A stretch of DNA of 64,000 nt from a virus. Shown one piece after another: positions 15,873 through 26,099 of the stretch (the first letter of the stretch is position 1; every line of letters begins with the position of its first letter). A program made the translations under genes and the position numbers. Location: IMG/VR virus record IMGVR_UViG_3300031334_000002, positions 1 through 64,000 of that record; one strand, given 5' to 3'. The notes beneath the pieces were generated by a model. It worked only from the letters and a program-made list of their open reading frames with translations, did not search any database and was not told the DNA's origin.

Positions 15873-17354
15873 TTAATCCTCATACTTTATAAATTCTTTA
15901 GTTTCGGCATCAAATAATGCAGTCCTTCCGTCTTTTGTTTTTCTTTTTACCGTTACGGGCATTGTTTTTTTTTCGCCTACAACAGAAGCAAAACCTGATA
16001 AGGATTTATTTTTTTCATAATATTGAGCTTTTTTAGTTTGCATCTTTAAGTTATCTTTTAGTTCTTTTATCTTACCCTGTATCCTTATAGCATTACTTTT
16101 ATTATCCAACTCGTCATTCCAAAACTCTCTAGCAGCAGCCTCACGTTCCGCATCAGAAAGCTGTCCACCAAAAAGCTCTTTTAGTGTTTTATTAGCAAAG
16201 TTTCTAGCATCATCTCTACGCTCAATAGCAAGTCTACTTCTAAACACGTCAGGTATAGGAAATCTAGTTCCTCCGGCTTCTCCAAAGCCTGTATCTGCTG
16301 CAACTTCTGCTTGTAACTTTTCTAACTTTGCGATAGTATTTGATGCATTATTCATACCTGTAGCTGTAAATTTGTTATATTCTTTAGCGTAATCTTTATC
16401 TACGGCTTTTTGTCCTTCAGTTAAGCCTTCTTCCTTCTTTTGTTTTTTATCTAATCTTTTATTTTTAGAAATCAACTCTTTATTTCTTAAATCTAAAGAT
16501 TCTTTCTGATAAGGAGTCATATTAGGGTCTTTCCCTAATCCTTGTAGTTTTGCTATATTGATAGTTTCATTGAGACTAGGAGCTGGTCCTGCATCAAATT
16601 GTTGAGCTTTCAAAGCTACACTGTTTGGTGAGTATTTGTCAAAAGTAGAAGCTATTGAAGAAAGAGCTGACATATTATCAGCACTTGATTGTCTCTTATT
16701 GTATTCTTCTTTTTCTCTTCGATAGTCCTCTATAAGCTTTTCTATATTATCAGGTTCTTTAGACATTAACCCTCCATCATCATAATCTTTAGCTGATTCT
16801 ACTTCAACTTTAGGGGCACTTCCTAAACCATTAAGTTTATTTTTTAAGTCTTCTAATTTTTTTAATTTATCCATTTCTTTTTCATCCTTTAATGGGATAT
16901 TATTTAACAAATCTAAATACTCAACTGCTTTTGTACCATATGCATCAGTAGGAACCTCTCCTGTTTTTAGCATTTTAGAAACACCCCCAGCTCCCACTAA
17001 ATGAGCCGCACCAACAAGTCCTGACTCTGATACTTTCCTTCCGTTAAAGTCCTTACCTATATAATCAGTAGCACCTTTATTTTTAAGATATTTTCGACTA
17101 AGTTTAATATGGTCATCCATAGCTTTTTCTTGGATTTCTGGGGAATTTAAAAAGTCTTCTTCTCTCTTTATTCCATCCTTTCCTGTCCAGTTACCTTTTT
17201 TATCCTTGTATCCAGTATCAACTAGGGCATCTTTACCAAACTGATACTTTCCAATATAGCCTAGAGTGTTCTTGGCTTTGTAATTGTTACTGGATTCTCT
17301 TTTAGCTAATATCTCTTTGTACTTTTGCAATGAAGCGGGGTCTCTTTTCTCCAT
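15873..17354 (-). CDS. virion protein with N-terminal lytic transglycosylase/lysozyme-like domain
   Basis: 493 residues from MEKRDPAS, chosen because AAGAGGTAAA precedes that ATG and the frame above it overlaps the neighbour. Catalytic-type Glu 20 in AKRESSNNY, followed by GYIGKYQFG (residues 32-40), the substrate-groove pattern of lysozyme-fold muramidases, and a later helical SGLVGAAHLVGAGG block. The rest is a long helical region. T7 gp16 similarly combines a transglycosylase with an ejection protein that opens peptidoglycan during DNA entry. Confidence 0.75.
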   Translation of the reverse strand: MEKRDPASLQKYKEILAKRESSNNYKAKNTLGYIGKYQFGKDALVDTGYKDKKGNWTGKDGIKREEDFLNSPEIQEKAMDDHIKLSRKYLKNKGATDYIGKDFNGRKVSESGLVGAAHLVGAGGVSKMLKTGEVPTDAYGTKAVEYLDLLNNIPLKDEKEMDKLKKLEDLKNKLNGLGSAPKVEVESAKDYDDGGLMSKEPDNIEKLIEDYRREKEEYNKRQSSADNMSALSSIASTFDKYSPNSVALKAQQFDAGPAPSLNETINIAKLQGLGKDPNMTPYQKESLDLRNKELISKNKRLDKKQKKEEGLTEGQKAVDKDYAKEYNKFTATGMNNASNTIAKLEKLQAEVAADTGFGEAGGTRFPIPDVFRSRLAIERRDDARNFANKTLKELFGGQLSDAEREAAAREFWNDELDNKSNAIRIQGKIKELKDNLKMQTKKAQYYEKNKSLSGFASVVGEKKTMPVTVKRKTKDGRTALFDAETKEFIKYED

Positions 17355-17355
17355 T

Positions 17356-19218
17356 TTACCTCTTGCGTTTACTGAGCATAGACATAAGATCACCCATGCC
17401 ACCTGTAGGTTCTTTAACAATTCTTTCATTCGGTAGATCCTCAATTTCTAGCTCACCTCTGGCTACTGCCATAAGATTTTCTTGTTGAGAAGGATTGACT
17501 TCTTTCGCACCTTCGTCTACCATTGTATCAGTTCTCATCTCACTTTTCAAACGCTTATAATCCATTAACATGTCGTTAATACGATCTTGTTGTTCCATGT
17601 TCAGTACCATTTCGCCATCATTTATACGATCAGGTAAGTTATCCCCTGAAAAACTATCAGTACCTGAGTCTATAATAGTGCCTTCTCCTCCATCATTGTA
17701 AGCCATTCCATTAGAAACTCCACCGTTATTATACTGATGTCCTTTTTCTATGTTTTTTATGATACTTTTATCCAGCTCATCTATTTGTTTCTTGTACTTA
17801 TTTGCGTTATAGTAGTCTTCTCCCATTTGTTGTTTCAATTGAGTCTTACTGTCTATTAACTTCTTTAGGTTATCATCTGAGTATTTAGTCCCCCCATCAG
17901 CAGCAATCAATCGTTGACTTCCTAAGCCAGATAAAGCTTTAGTATTAACTACAGGCGCATTAGATATGTTCACCTGTCTCGTTTGAGCTTTTGGTTTGTT
18001 TGATTGACCTGCAATAGCTGATAATGCTTCCATATTTAGATCTGATTTACCTTTTGGGGCTTCAGCCGGGTTAGCTTTAGGACTTCTACCGATTAGTTCT
18101 TCTAGACCTGACATTAAAGTTCCTGCTGACTCTGCTGTGCTTCTTGTACCTCTTTCTCCGAACATTGCTTTTTTATACGGATCGTCACCGAACTTCTGAT
18201 CGTTCATGTAATCGGCTTCAGCTTGCCTACCGTCCATTTGATCTTTAGAAAGTCCTCCATCAGCAAAATTACCAGAGTTATTACTTTGCATACCTCCACC
18301 AACAGCTCCACCAAGTTGAGCACCAACTGAAGCTCCTTTTGCTCCTGTCCCCGACATTGCACCAATTCCTGCTCCTACTAATGTACCAATCATCCCCCCC
18401 GGTCCTTGACTTCTACTAACATTCTGGGCAGTCATATTAGCAATAGGTTGAGTTGCATTTACATAAGCACCGGCTTTTTGCATTTCATTGCCAAATTGTT
18501 GTTGTTGTAGATTACCTAAGTTACTGTACATTTGTTGTTGTTGTTGCGACCTTTGGTCCTCTTGTCCTTGTCTAAGATTTAGGTTTTGAGAATTTGTATT
18601 TTGTCTGTTCATTGCATTAAAAGCTGCAATCTGATCTCTAGCTGTTGCTGCTGTTGATTTTTCTCCATACTCCTGTGATCTCATTCCAGTAGATGCATTA
18701 GCTACTTGTTGTAAAGCTGATCTTCTGGAAGCAGCTTGATCCATAGCGAGTCTATCGCCAGCCTCTGCTGCATTTTGTGCCGAATCTTGTGATGATTGTA
18801 GCCTAGCAATTAGTTCAGATCCTGAACCCCCCACACCACGTTGAGCCATGTCACTAAGTATTGATTTTTGTCTAGCTTGTTCGTTAGAATTTACTTCTCT
18901 CTGAAGTGATCTTCTTTGAGCCATGTCCTCTTCGGTTAACCCTGATTCAGCAGCTTCAGATAACCCTTCAAGAGCCTGCATTTGAGCGTCTTTTAACCTA
19001 GGGTCGATTTCGATGTCTTCTAAAGCAGAGTCTTCTCTATCTATATTTTGATATAGACCCATTAGTCCGGGACGTTCTGCTGCCATAGATCGAATGTAAT
19101 CTTCCATCTGATTATAGTCAGGTTCTGCTACGGCTTCTAGTTTTGCTCTAGCTGCTTTCTGTTCAGCTATAGCAGCGTTCATTGCCTGCACTTCAGCTTC
19201 ATTAGTCTTTTTACCCAT
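17356..19218 (-). CDS. Gln/Gly-rich internal virion protein, 620 aa
   Basis: Helical N-terminal half (residues 1-230) rich in Gln, Ala and Ser; glycine-zipper block (GTLVGAGIGAMSGTGAKG, about 285-305) typical of membrane-inserting ejection proteins; then the phage block DSGTDSFSGDNLPDRINDGE / MVLNMEQQDRI seen in many podovirus internal proteins. Sits between the GNAT gene and the transglycosylase gene. Confidence 0.65.
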   Translation of the reverse strand: MGKKTNEAEVQAMNAAIAEQKAARAKLEAVAEPDYNQMEDYIRSMAAERPGLMGLYQNIDREDSALEDIEIDPRLKDAQMQALEGLSEAAESGLTEEDMAQRRSLQREVNSNEQARQKSILSDMAQRGVGGSGSELIARLQSSQDSAQNAAEAGDRLAMDQAASRRSALQQVANASTGMRSQEYGEKSTAATARDQIAAFNAMNRQNTNSQNLNLRQGQEDQRSQQQQQMYSNLGNLQQQQFGNEMQKAGAYVNATQPIANMTAQNVSRSQGPGGMIGTLVGAGIGAMSGTGAKGASVGAQLGGAVGGGMQSNNSGNFADGGLSKDQMDGRQAEADYMNDQKFGDDPYKKAMFGERGTRSTAESAGTLMSGLEELIGRSPKANPAEAPKGKSDLNMEALSAIAGQSNKPKAQTRQVNISNAPVVNTKALSGLGSQRLIAADGGTKYSDDNLKKLIDSKTQLKQQMGEDYYNANKYKKQIDELDKSIIKNIEKGHQYNNGGVSNGMAYNDGGEGTIIDSGTDSFSGDNLPDRINDGEMVLNMEQQDRINDMLMDYKRLKSEMRTDTMVDEGAKEVNPSQQENLMAVARGELEIEDLPNERIVKEPTGGMGDLMSMLSKRKR

Positions 19219-19543
19219 TATTTAATTCCTTAACAAAATAGAGAAGTTCTTCATTATTTACTTGCGTGAATCCTGCAGATTCTATACCTTTTTTATTAAC
19301 TTCCCAATTATTAGTTGTGGTATCTATTGTTGTTATTACTCTATTACAATTCATTCTTTTTGCTATTTTTATGGTCTGTTCTACTAGTTTTCTTGCGATT
19401 CCTGTTTTTCTCTTTTCAAAACAAACGAACATGTCCCTAAGATATAATGCGTCATCTATTTTTTTATATGTAACAAAAGAGTCCTTATCTTCAAAACAAC
19501 CAAAACCTTCACGTTCCATTATATAATCTGAATACAAACTCAT
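19211..19543 (-). CDS. GNAT-family N-acetyltransferase-like protein
   Basis: 110 residues. GNAT core visible: LYLRDMFVCFEKRKTGIARK (strand 4 and the acetyl-CoA pyrophosphate loop, here RKTGIA), LVEQTIKIAKRM helix, VITTID strand and NKKGIESAGF. It lacks the usual N-terminal strands. Its position among the internal virion protein genes matches T7 gene 13, which is also GNAT-like. Whether it is catalytic is unclear. Confidence 0.75.
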   Translation of the reverse strand: MSLYSDYIMEREGFGCFEDKDSFVTYKKIDDALYLRDMFVCFEKRKTGIARKLVEQTIKIAKRMNCNRVITTIDTTTNNWEVNKKGIESAGFTQVNNEELLYFVKELNNG

Positions 19544-21843
19544 TATTGCCCAAGGGTTGTTTTAGCAGCATCACTTTGAACAAACGAACTTTCAGACTCG
19601 CCTCTTAGTGCGTTACTATTTCCAGCACTAAACATTTCATTGGCAGCTTGTGTTTTTTCTAGTGCAGAAATAACCGCATTTCTTATTCGATCAGCACTAA
19701 CTGATACTCCATGTCTTCCATTTTGTCCCACATGGTTCCAATAAACAGCATCTCGTAGGAGACCGATAGCATTTGGATCTCCGTTAACAACGTCCTCTAA
19801 ATTTACATCAGTGTGGTTTGTACCTGTAAATCCTTTTTCTACTAATTGTTGGATATTGGATGATATTATACCAACATCGGGATCTTGTTGTTGTAGACTC
19901 GATTTTATTTCGTTTCGTGCTTGGTCTAGATTTTCAAATTGTTGTCCCGATCTTAACTTATCTTTAAATTGCATAACCGAGTTTCTATCGTTATTACTCA
20001 GCTCACCTAAAGTCGTAGTTTGTTCTTGACCCTCACCTCTTAATTGACGAGCCATGATTTCATTTTCATTAAGAAACATTTCCTGATTATCTTTACCTGA
20101 TAGACGAGCTAGGGCTTGCGCCCTAGCCACATCTGTCAAGTTAGCTACGTCTTGGATACTATACTGAGTGGGATCATATTCATTTAGTAACGTAGCTGGG
20201 TCTAAATTGTATCTTTCTTCACCTGTAATGCCTAGTATTTCTCTATCTTGAGCTGAGAGTCCTTGACCTGATTGTAATTTATCTTGTAGTTCTTTTATGT
20301 AACTACCTTCTCCACTTTGAACTCTACTTTCTAGATCTTGCTGTAGCGTTTCGTTTGCTGTGTCTAGTCCTTGCTGTAATTCTTTTTGTAAATTCTCAGT
20401 TCCAAGTCTTAGTTCATCTTGACTAATCCTTCCTTGCTCGAAAGCATCTTTCAACATTCTTTGAGTGTTCTGTGCTTGATCTCTTAGACCCTGAACTAAC
20501 GAAGAACTTGCTTCTTTATTTCCACTTAATATCAAATTATCTAGAGTAGCTTGACCTGAAGTATACCCGCCTTGCTGACCAAAGTTTTGTCTTAGTAGGT
20601 TTCTTCTTCCTTCACTGGTATTAGATAGTTCCGCTGAACTAGAAAGTTCATCTGATTCTCGTTGCTGCGTGGTTAAATTAAGTATAGCATCATCAAACCT
20701 CTCAACGCCAGTTCTTAGGTCATTAAATCTCTGAATGTCATCCTGAGTTAATTCTTGAGAAGCATTATCTATCTTTTCCTGAATAGCAGCCATTTCAGTT
20801 TGAAGTTGGTTTTTATTTTGGAATAATCTTTGTTGTTCTTGTGCTCTATTATATTCATCCTGAAGCTGGTCTAACTTGCCCCGCTGTGTTTGATTTTGAC
20901 CTTGTGCTTCTTGTTGAGCGTTTAGGCTTTGTCTGTATTGTTGAAAAGAGTCTAAACGTCCAGTCAAAGTATTCAGTTCATCTATTAGTCCCGGATTACC
21001 TGTCCCTAGTTGTAGTTGTTCGTTTATTTGATTAACTCTAGTCTGATCTTGCTGTAAACTCTGATCTACAGCTTGAATCATGTTTTGATCTCCAGAAGCA
21101 AGTCCTTGTTGAACTTGTTCATTGTCGAAGTAAGTAGGGGTCACTCTTACGCCTTCTTGAAATCTATTATATGTCATTTGCTCACCAGACTGTACTGGTT
21201 GATTTAACTGTTGTCCAAAGTTCTGCGCCTGTTGATTAAAGTTTTGTTGTGCTTGATTGTAAGCCTGTTGTGATTGATCGTAAGCTATTTGTTCTGTAGC
21301 TTGGTTTTGTTTATTTTGATTTATATTTGCTGTTTGGTCTGTAAGATTGGGATTAAACTGATCATACCTCTGTTGTGTATCCGACTGTTGTTGCTGTAAC
21401 ATAGGGGTACTTTCTTGAATTTGAGCTTGTTGTATCGTTTGTTGACCAAAGTTCTGAGCCCCTTGTATCCTATTGCGGTTAGACTCGACCCTAGACATGA
21501 AATCGTTCTTTTGTTTACTTATTGCATTTTGAACGTTCTGGTTTTGCATTCCTGTATTTTTTTGAATGTTCTGGGACATATTCTGAGCCCCAGCTTTGTT
21601 TTGATTAATATACTTTTGGATATTAGTGAACATACCTGAAGAGGCTTTCTTAGAAGCTCCTGAGGGTGCCTTGGGGGCAGTCTGGGTGTTAGTGTTACCG
21701 ACAGTAGCACTTTGTGGTCCAGACACGTTTAAATCTTGATTCTGAGCTTGTGGTTGATTGTTTTGTTGGGTAGCGTTAGACTGAGGGGCAAGTATATCCA
21801 TGCCCGACTTTTCGTTGTCGTCCTCTTTTGGTATGTAAGCCAT
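19543..21843 (-). CDS. Gln/Asn-rich internal virion protein, 766 aa
   Basis: Extremely Gln- and Asn-rich (for example QQNNQPQAQNQDLN and NFGQQLNQPVQ), with long predicted helices and several QAQQNF-type repeats in the first 330 residues. First gene of a transcription unit: the late promoter at 21861-21880 and AGGATTAA lie just upstream. Likely an ejection protein; low complexity prevents firmer assignment. Confidence 0.6.
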   Translation of the reverse strand: MAYIPKEDDNEKSGMDILAPQSNATQQNNQPQAQNQDLNVSGPQSATVGNTNTQTAPKAPSGASKKASSGMFTNIQKYINQNKAGAQNMSQNIQKNTGMQNQNVQNAISKQKNDFMSRVESNRNRIQGAQNFGQQTIQQAQIQESTPMLQQQQSDTQQRYDQFNPNLTDQTANINQNKQNQATEQIAYDQSQQAYNQAQQNFNQQAQNFGQQLNQPVQSGEQMTYNRFQEGVRVTPTYFDNEQVQQGLASGDQNMIQAVDQSLQQDQTRVNQINEQLQLGTGNPGLIDELNTLTGRLDSFQQYRQSLNAQQEAQGQNQTQRGKLDQLQDEYNRAQEQQRLFQNKNQLQTEMAAIQEKIDNASQELTQDDIQRFNDLRTGVERFDDAILNLTTQQRESDELSSSAELSNTSEGRRNLLRQNFGQQGGYTSGQATLDNLILSGNKEASSSLVQGLRDQAQNTQRMLKDAFEQGRISQDELRLGTENLQKELQQGLDTANETLQQDLESRVQSGEGSYIKELQDKLQSGQGLSAQDREILGITGEERYNLDPATLLNEYDPTQYSIQDVANLTDVARAQALARLSGKDNQEMFLNENEIMARQLRGEGQEQTTTLGELSNNDRNSVMQFKDKLRSGQQFENLDQARNEIKSSLQQQDPDVGIISSNIQQLVEKGFTGTNHTDVNLEDVVNGDPNAIGLLRDAVYWNHVGQNGRHGVSVSADRIRNAVISALEKTQAANEMFSAGNSNALRGESESSFVQSDAAKTTLGQ

Positions 21844-21860
21844 TTAATCCTCGTATAATA

Positions 21861-21880
21861 TCCTATATCTAGTTGTTATT
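21861..21880 (-). promoter_or_regulatory. T7-like late promoter P1
   Basis: Minus strand reads AATAACAACTAGATATAGGA, ending 17 bases upstream of the ATG at 21843. It carries the TAACAACTAG core plus ATAGGA, matching T7 promoter spacing with GG as the probable start site. Confidence 0.75.
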
Positions 21881-21885
21881 TCAAC

Positions 21886-22299
21886 CTAGTATATGACTTC
21901 ACATAACAGTTGAAAGCGGTTAGAAGCAGGTAAACCTGTAATTTTATTGACTTTATATAGTGAATTGCCCGTAGGTTCAAACGAAATGAAAGGTGAAGCA
22001 TTAGGGAATACCGCCCTATTCGTAAGATTTTGAGCACTTAAAACAACAATACCTCTAATAGTATTTCCGGTTTCAGTTCTGAAAGTTATTGGATTTATTG
22101 AGTTTCCAGATCCATCTAATGTCACGTCTATCGTTATTAACTCTCTATTTATGTTGTCGTAGTCCAACCTACCATTAACAGTATCAACGGTCTGTGTCAT
22201 AAAGTAATTAAATATTTCAGCAAACTTAGCTACTAACTCACGATCCTCTTCTTCAAAATCTTCTATCCTAAGTCTTTGCACATTTGATAGTCTAGTCAT
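21886..22299 (-). CDS. virion-associated protein, 137 aa
   Basis: Helical N terminus (RIEDFEEEDRELVAKFAEI) followed by a beta-rich domain (NRELITIDVTLDGSGNS...RFQLLCEVIY). Placed between the nozzle-like and internal protein genes, and starting inside the stop of the nozzle-like gene. Similar small proteins accompany podovirus tails; the exact role is unknown. Confidence 0.6.
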   Translation of the reverse strand: MTRLSNVQRLRIEDFEEEDRELVAKFAEIFNYFMTQTVDTVNGRLDYDNINRELITIDVTLDGSGNSINPITFRTETGNTIRGIVVLSAQNLTNRAVFPNASPFISFEPTGNSLYKVNKITGLPASNRFQLLCEVIY

Positions 22300-25200
22300 T
22301 ATTTATATGCCCTGTTACTAATCTGTCTAACCATTAAAGAAATTCCGTTTATCCTGACTATTTCCCTAGCATTAAGATGGTTAATTTGGACTGTCAAATA
22401 TCGACACCTTTGCTTTTCAAGAGGTATTAAAGTTCTAAAAGGAACATCGTTACCTAAGCCTCCCCAAGTACCTGTACCCCAAAAAGGTGTACCCCATTCA
22501 CCAATTCCCAGTCCACTAAAATTAGTAGAGACGAAGGACGCAGATTGATCACTGGCGTAAGCTATAGACCCACCATAGAAAGCACTTTGGTCGAATAAGA
22601 TTGTTCCTTGTCTTATTTGTTTTAGCAGTGTTGGGTCTCCAAAGTGTTCTGGGGCATATTGAACTTTTACTGGTATCCCTTTGAATATTGTTATAGAACC
22701 TTCCACGAATGGCGTATCGAAAAGTCCAGTAAGTAAGTTGCCTTGAGTTGTCACGCTATCAACGACTACTTCATAAGAAACAAGAAGTGATACTTCTGAG
22801 TAATCTTTAAAAGAAGTACCTGAACTGACAATATTCAATTCTTGCATTAGGTCGTTGTATTGATCTTTTTGTGTTTCGATGTCATTACTGTATACAACAG
22901 GCGTAACCGATATACCATCAGTAATTAATTTATCATTAATATCACCCAACGCATTACTAATCCTAGTACCTGCAGCGTATTGAATAGTCTGTTCGTAATT
23001 CGAACTAGATACTCCGTTATCGATATCTAATTTTTGTAAGAGCCTTCTAATCACAGATAAGGTAACGTATTGATTTTGAAAAACTACATCACCTTTTTCT
23101 ACTTCAGAAACTGTACTTACGCTTAATACATTAGAAGAAACTCCTGAAGGTAATAATGTTAAATTAAAATCTCTGTCAGAATAGTCTGTTCTGTTGTTGT
23201 TTTTACGTTCCTGAGTTAGTGTATTTCTATCACCTGCTCCTATTATTAATTTATCATTTCTACTAGTTACCATACCACAAGTAGCGTCTATAATGAATCT
23301 AGTCCAAGTTCTAGTAAAAGAGTTAAACCTATAGCATTGTGTTGCCGTCGTATCCTCTTCATTCGTTGGTAACCACAAAAGATAACTTCTATCTGAACTG
23401 TATGATACACCAAATGCTACAGTAGAAAAGTTAAACCTACTATTAACTACATTTTTTATTAAGTTCTCTATAGGTCTTGATATTACCTGTACTCCAGTGT
23501 CTGAAATCCTAACAACACCTTCATCAGTAAGAGCATAGATAACATTATTTAACACAACAGCACTGTCAGGAGCTTTTAGCTCCGTAGACCCATCCAATAA
23601 CCTCACAGTGAAATTGGGAGCAGAGGTTCCAGATATGATATATATGCCGTCTTCCTTTAATGCGAATAAGTTATCTCTTAGAGGTAGTATTCTGAGTATC
23701 GGTTTGTCTTTAGGACCGATATCAATAAAATTAACTATAGGGACAGCCTCTGGTCTATTGCTTTTTGAGAAGTATATCCTATTGGGTTTTTCTTCATTAT
23801 CAGAAAAGTTACTTCCTAAAAATACCTCTCCTTCATTGAGGGTGTCTGTTGTTGTTTCAAAAGGTATAGTAAAATTATTATTATTTATCTTAGTGATCAA
23901 AAACGATCCTCTAATTATAGGACTTGAAGCTAAGTTTTCAACAAAAACAGTTTGACCTGTTGCATATCCATGACTGACGGATTCAATGTTAGTAGCTGTT
24001 CCTAATGTGGTTGATGTTATAGTCTTTTCTAAATTTAAACTAGGGTCGAAACTAGGTTGTGTGTTTAGGTCTGATGTCGCTATGTAAAATGTATCATCTA
24101 CTAATGTTTTAGCTTCTAGCAAGATTATCCCCGGAACGTCGTTTGCTGAGGAAAGATAATAAGCATTAACTGGGGATAGACTATCTGCGTTAATAACTTT
24201 AACTATACTTCTAGCAGTTTCATCTATACTTGCGGCAACTGATATTTGATTAGAAAGAAGAAATTCTTGCAAGCCAGTGTCTTCTCCATCCCCTTCTGTA
24301 GAAGGAGCAGAAAATACAAACCCTGTACTTTCTGAAACGGAATCCCTAGCGTTTTCAGTTACGATACCATTCTTAGACCATGTTATAGTCATAACTGAAC
24401 CTAAAACTGAAATTTCAAAATCACCGGTAGTAGCAAGTGCTGTTGCTATTTTTACTGCAATATCATCAGTAGAATCTCCACTATTATAACGGACCCTAAC
24501 TGCTATTTTATTATCGAATTCAGAATCAGTAGGTAGTGGGTCATTACCATCTTCGTCGAAATAAACAAAATACTTCCTCTGGTTTCTAGCTGAGTCGATT
24601 AACCAACCTTTACCGCCTATTGTATTAGAGTTTACTTCTATATCTTGAACTTGAGTTTCACCTATCGCTGTGTATTTTCTTTTAACTTGGTCGTTAGCTA
24701 TGATAAAATCAGAAACTCCAGATGTAAAAGAAAGAACAGAAACTAAGTTAAAAGTTAACTTATGAGTTGTTTTAGTATTTGAAAAAAACGTAGAACCATT
24801 AAAAAGTGCTATATCTTTTGCTACTGGAGGTCTAGAGTTCGCTTGAGTTATGCCTTCTCCAGATATAGGATTCGTGTATAAAAAAGCTGCTGAAGCTCTA
24901 AAATCCTCGGGTGTTATATCTTCAATTGTTACTTCGGTTAAGAGATCTCCGTTCGAATCTAGCGGATTTCCTTCGAATACTAAATTCATTTCGTCCCCCG
25001 GATCAATATCATCAAGGGTTAATCCGTCAGGGACTGTTACTGAAGTAGTTCTGTATATTTGATAGAAATAGGTATTGTCTATTCCAGAAGGAACACTAAA
25101 ATTAACAGTTGTATTTGCAGAAGTTCCCTCTGTTACTGATCCTTGTTCTAAAACTGTAGTAGTAAAATTAGTAGCCGGTCCTCCTGATGTTTCGTAGTCA

Positions 25201-26099
25201 GCAACGTCGTCTACGTTTTCTGCTTCTACTACCGAAACTTGAACTGCATTAGAACTAATCGATACTTCAAACTCAAATAAATTAGATATAGCGTCAGCTG
25301 TTTTAGATGCTGTAGTCAAGTTTGTTTGACCGGGACTTGATAAATTTATTTCAATACCAGTTTTTCCTAAGGTTTCTGCTGTCTGAGGTTCTTCATCCGT
25401 ACCCGATAACTGATACCAAATAAAATAATCATTTACGCTTGACGAAAAAGTAAAATACTCTGCGGTTGTAGGAACGGATGTGAATGTTATCTGAAAAGTC
25501 TCTGAAACCTCCACCGAGTTGCTTGTGTTAGTTAATACGAAACGTTCTGAAGGGTGTCCCAAGAGTAAATTACTATTGTTATCTTTTTTTCCCCACAAAA
25601 CTCTATATGCGGTTTTACTTTGAGGAGGAAGAAATCCGCTTTGATTAAACAATAAAGACGCCTCCAAAGATACTGCCCTAGGTACACCTGCTTCTTCTAT
25701 CGAATCAACAGTCACTTGGGAAGAGTTAACTGCTGATATCTTTTTAATGCCACTATTTTCTGTAAAGTAAAAATTACCGTTTGCTTCTAATGATTTTATT
25801 CTAAGACCAGCTTTTAGTTCTTGATATGAACCAATAAAATCAGTAAAAACTCCAGAACCGTTATCATATTGTAGTTGATCGTTAAAGTGTCTAATAATTA
25901 AATCTTTATACTCACTAACTTGTTTCACTCGATCATCAATGTTAGGAAGATCATCACCAAACTCAGCTTGACCTCTTCTAATTTCGATAACATCATCTTC
26001 GTCTATTATGATATTATTAGCAATATCCATGGCTCCATCAGGAACTGTCGTTTCATTTTTGTACGTGTACAGTCCTTTTGCGTTAAGTGTAAATGGCAT
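22299..26099 (-). CDS. tail tubular protein B-like (nozzle) protein, 1266 aa
   Basis: Very large strand-rich protein. Opening MPFTLNAKGLYTYKNE and NIIIDEDDVIEIRRG, and later PILRILPLRDNLFALKEDGI and NVIYALTDEGVVRIS, look like the beta-propeller of podovirus nozzle proteins (T7 gp12). Long Thr/Ser-rich inserted domains in residues 180-700 explain the size, well above T7 gp12 (794 residues). Directly follows the adaptor-like gene with a TAATG overlap, as gp12 follows gp11. Confidence 0.75.
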   Translation of the reverse strand: MPFTLNAKGLYTYKNETTVPDGAMDIANNIIIDEDDVIEIRRGQAEFGDDLPNIDDRVKQVSEYKDLIIRHFNDQLQYDNGSGVFTDFIGSYQELKAGLRIKSLEANGNFYFTENSGIKKISAVNSSQVTVDSIEEAGVPRAVSLEASLLFNQSGFLPPQSKTAYRVLWGKKDNNSNLLLGHPSERFVLTNTSNSVEVSETFQITFTSVPTTAEYFTFSSSVNDYFIWYQLSGTDEEPQTAETLGKTGIEINLSSPGQTNLTTASKTADAISNLFEFEVSISSNAVQVSVVEAENVDDVADYETSGGPATNFTTTVLEQGSVTEGTSANTTVNFSVPSGIDNTYFYQIYRTTSVTVPDGLTLDDIDPGDEMNLVFEGNPLDSNGDLLTEVTIEDITPEDFRASAAFLYTNPISGEGITQANSRPPVAKDIALFNGSTFFSNTKTTHKLTFNLVSVLSFTSGVSDFIIANDQVKRKYTAIGETQVQDIEVNSNTIGGKGWLIDSARNQRKYFVYFDEDGNDPLPTDSEFDNKIAVRVRYNSGDSTDDIAVKIATALATTGDFEISVLGSVMTITWSKNGIVTENARDSVSESTGFVFSAPSTEGDGEDTGLQEFLLSNQISVAASIDETARSIVKVINADSLSPVNAYYLSSANDVPGIILLEAKTLVDDTFYIATSDLNTQPSFDPSLNLEKTITSTTLGTATNIESVSHGYATGQTVFVENLASSPIIRGSFLITKINNNNFTIPFETTTDTLNEGEVFLGSNFSDNEEKPNRIYFSKSNRPEAVPIVNFIDIGPKDKPILRILPLRDNLFALKEDGIYIISGTSAPNFTVRLLDGSTELKAPDSAVVLNNVIYALTDEGVVRISDTGVQVISRPIENLIKNVVNSRFNFSTVAFGVSYSSDRSYLLWLPTNEEDTTATQCYRFNSFTRTWTRFIIDATCGMVTSRNDKLIIGAGDRNTLTQERKNNNRTDYSDRDFNLTLLPSGVSSNVLSVSTVSEVEKGDVVFQNQYVTLSVIRRLLQKLDIDNGVSSSNYEQTIQYAAGTRISNALGDINDKLITDGISVTPVVYSNDIETQKDQYNDLMQELNIVSSGTSFKDYSEVSLLVSYEVVVDSVTTQGNLLTGLFDTPFVEGSITIFKGIPVKVQYAPEHFGDPTLLKQIRQGTILFDQSAFYGGSIAYASDQSASFVSTNFSGLGIGEWGTPFWGTGTWGGLGNDVPFRTLIPLEKQRCRYLTVQINHLNAREIVRINGISLMVRQISNRAYK

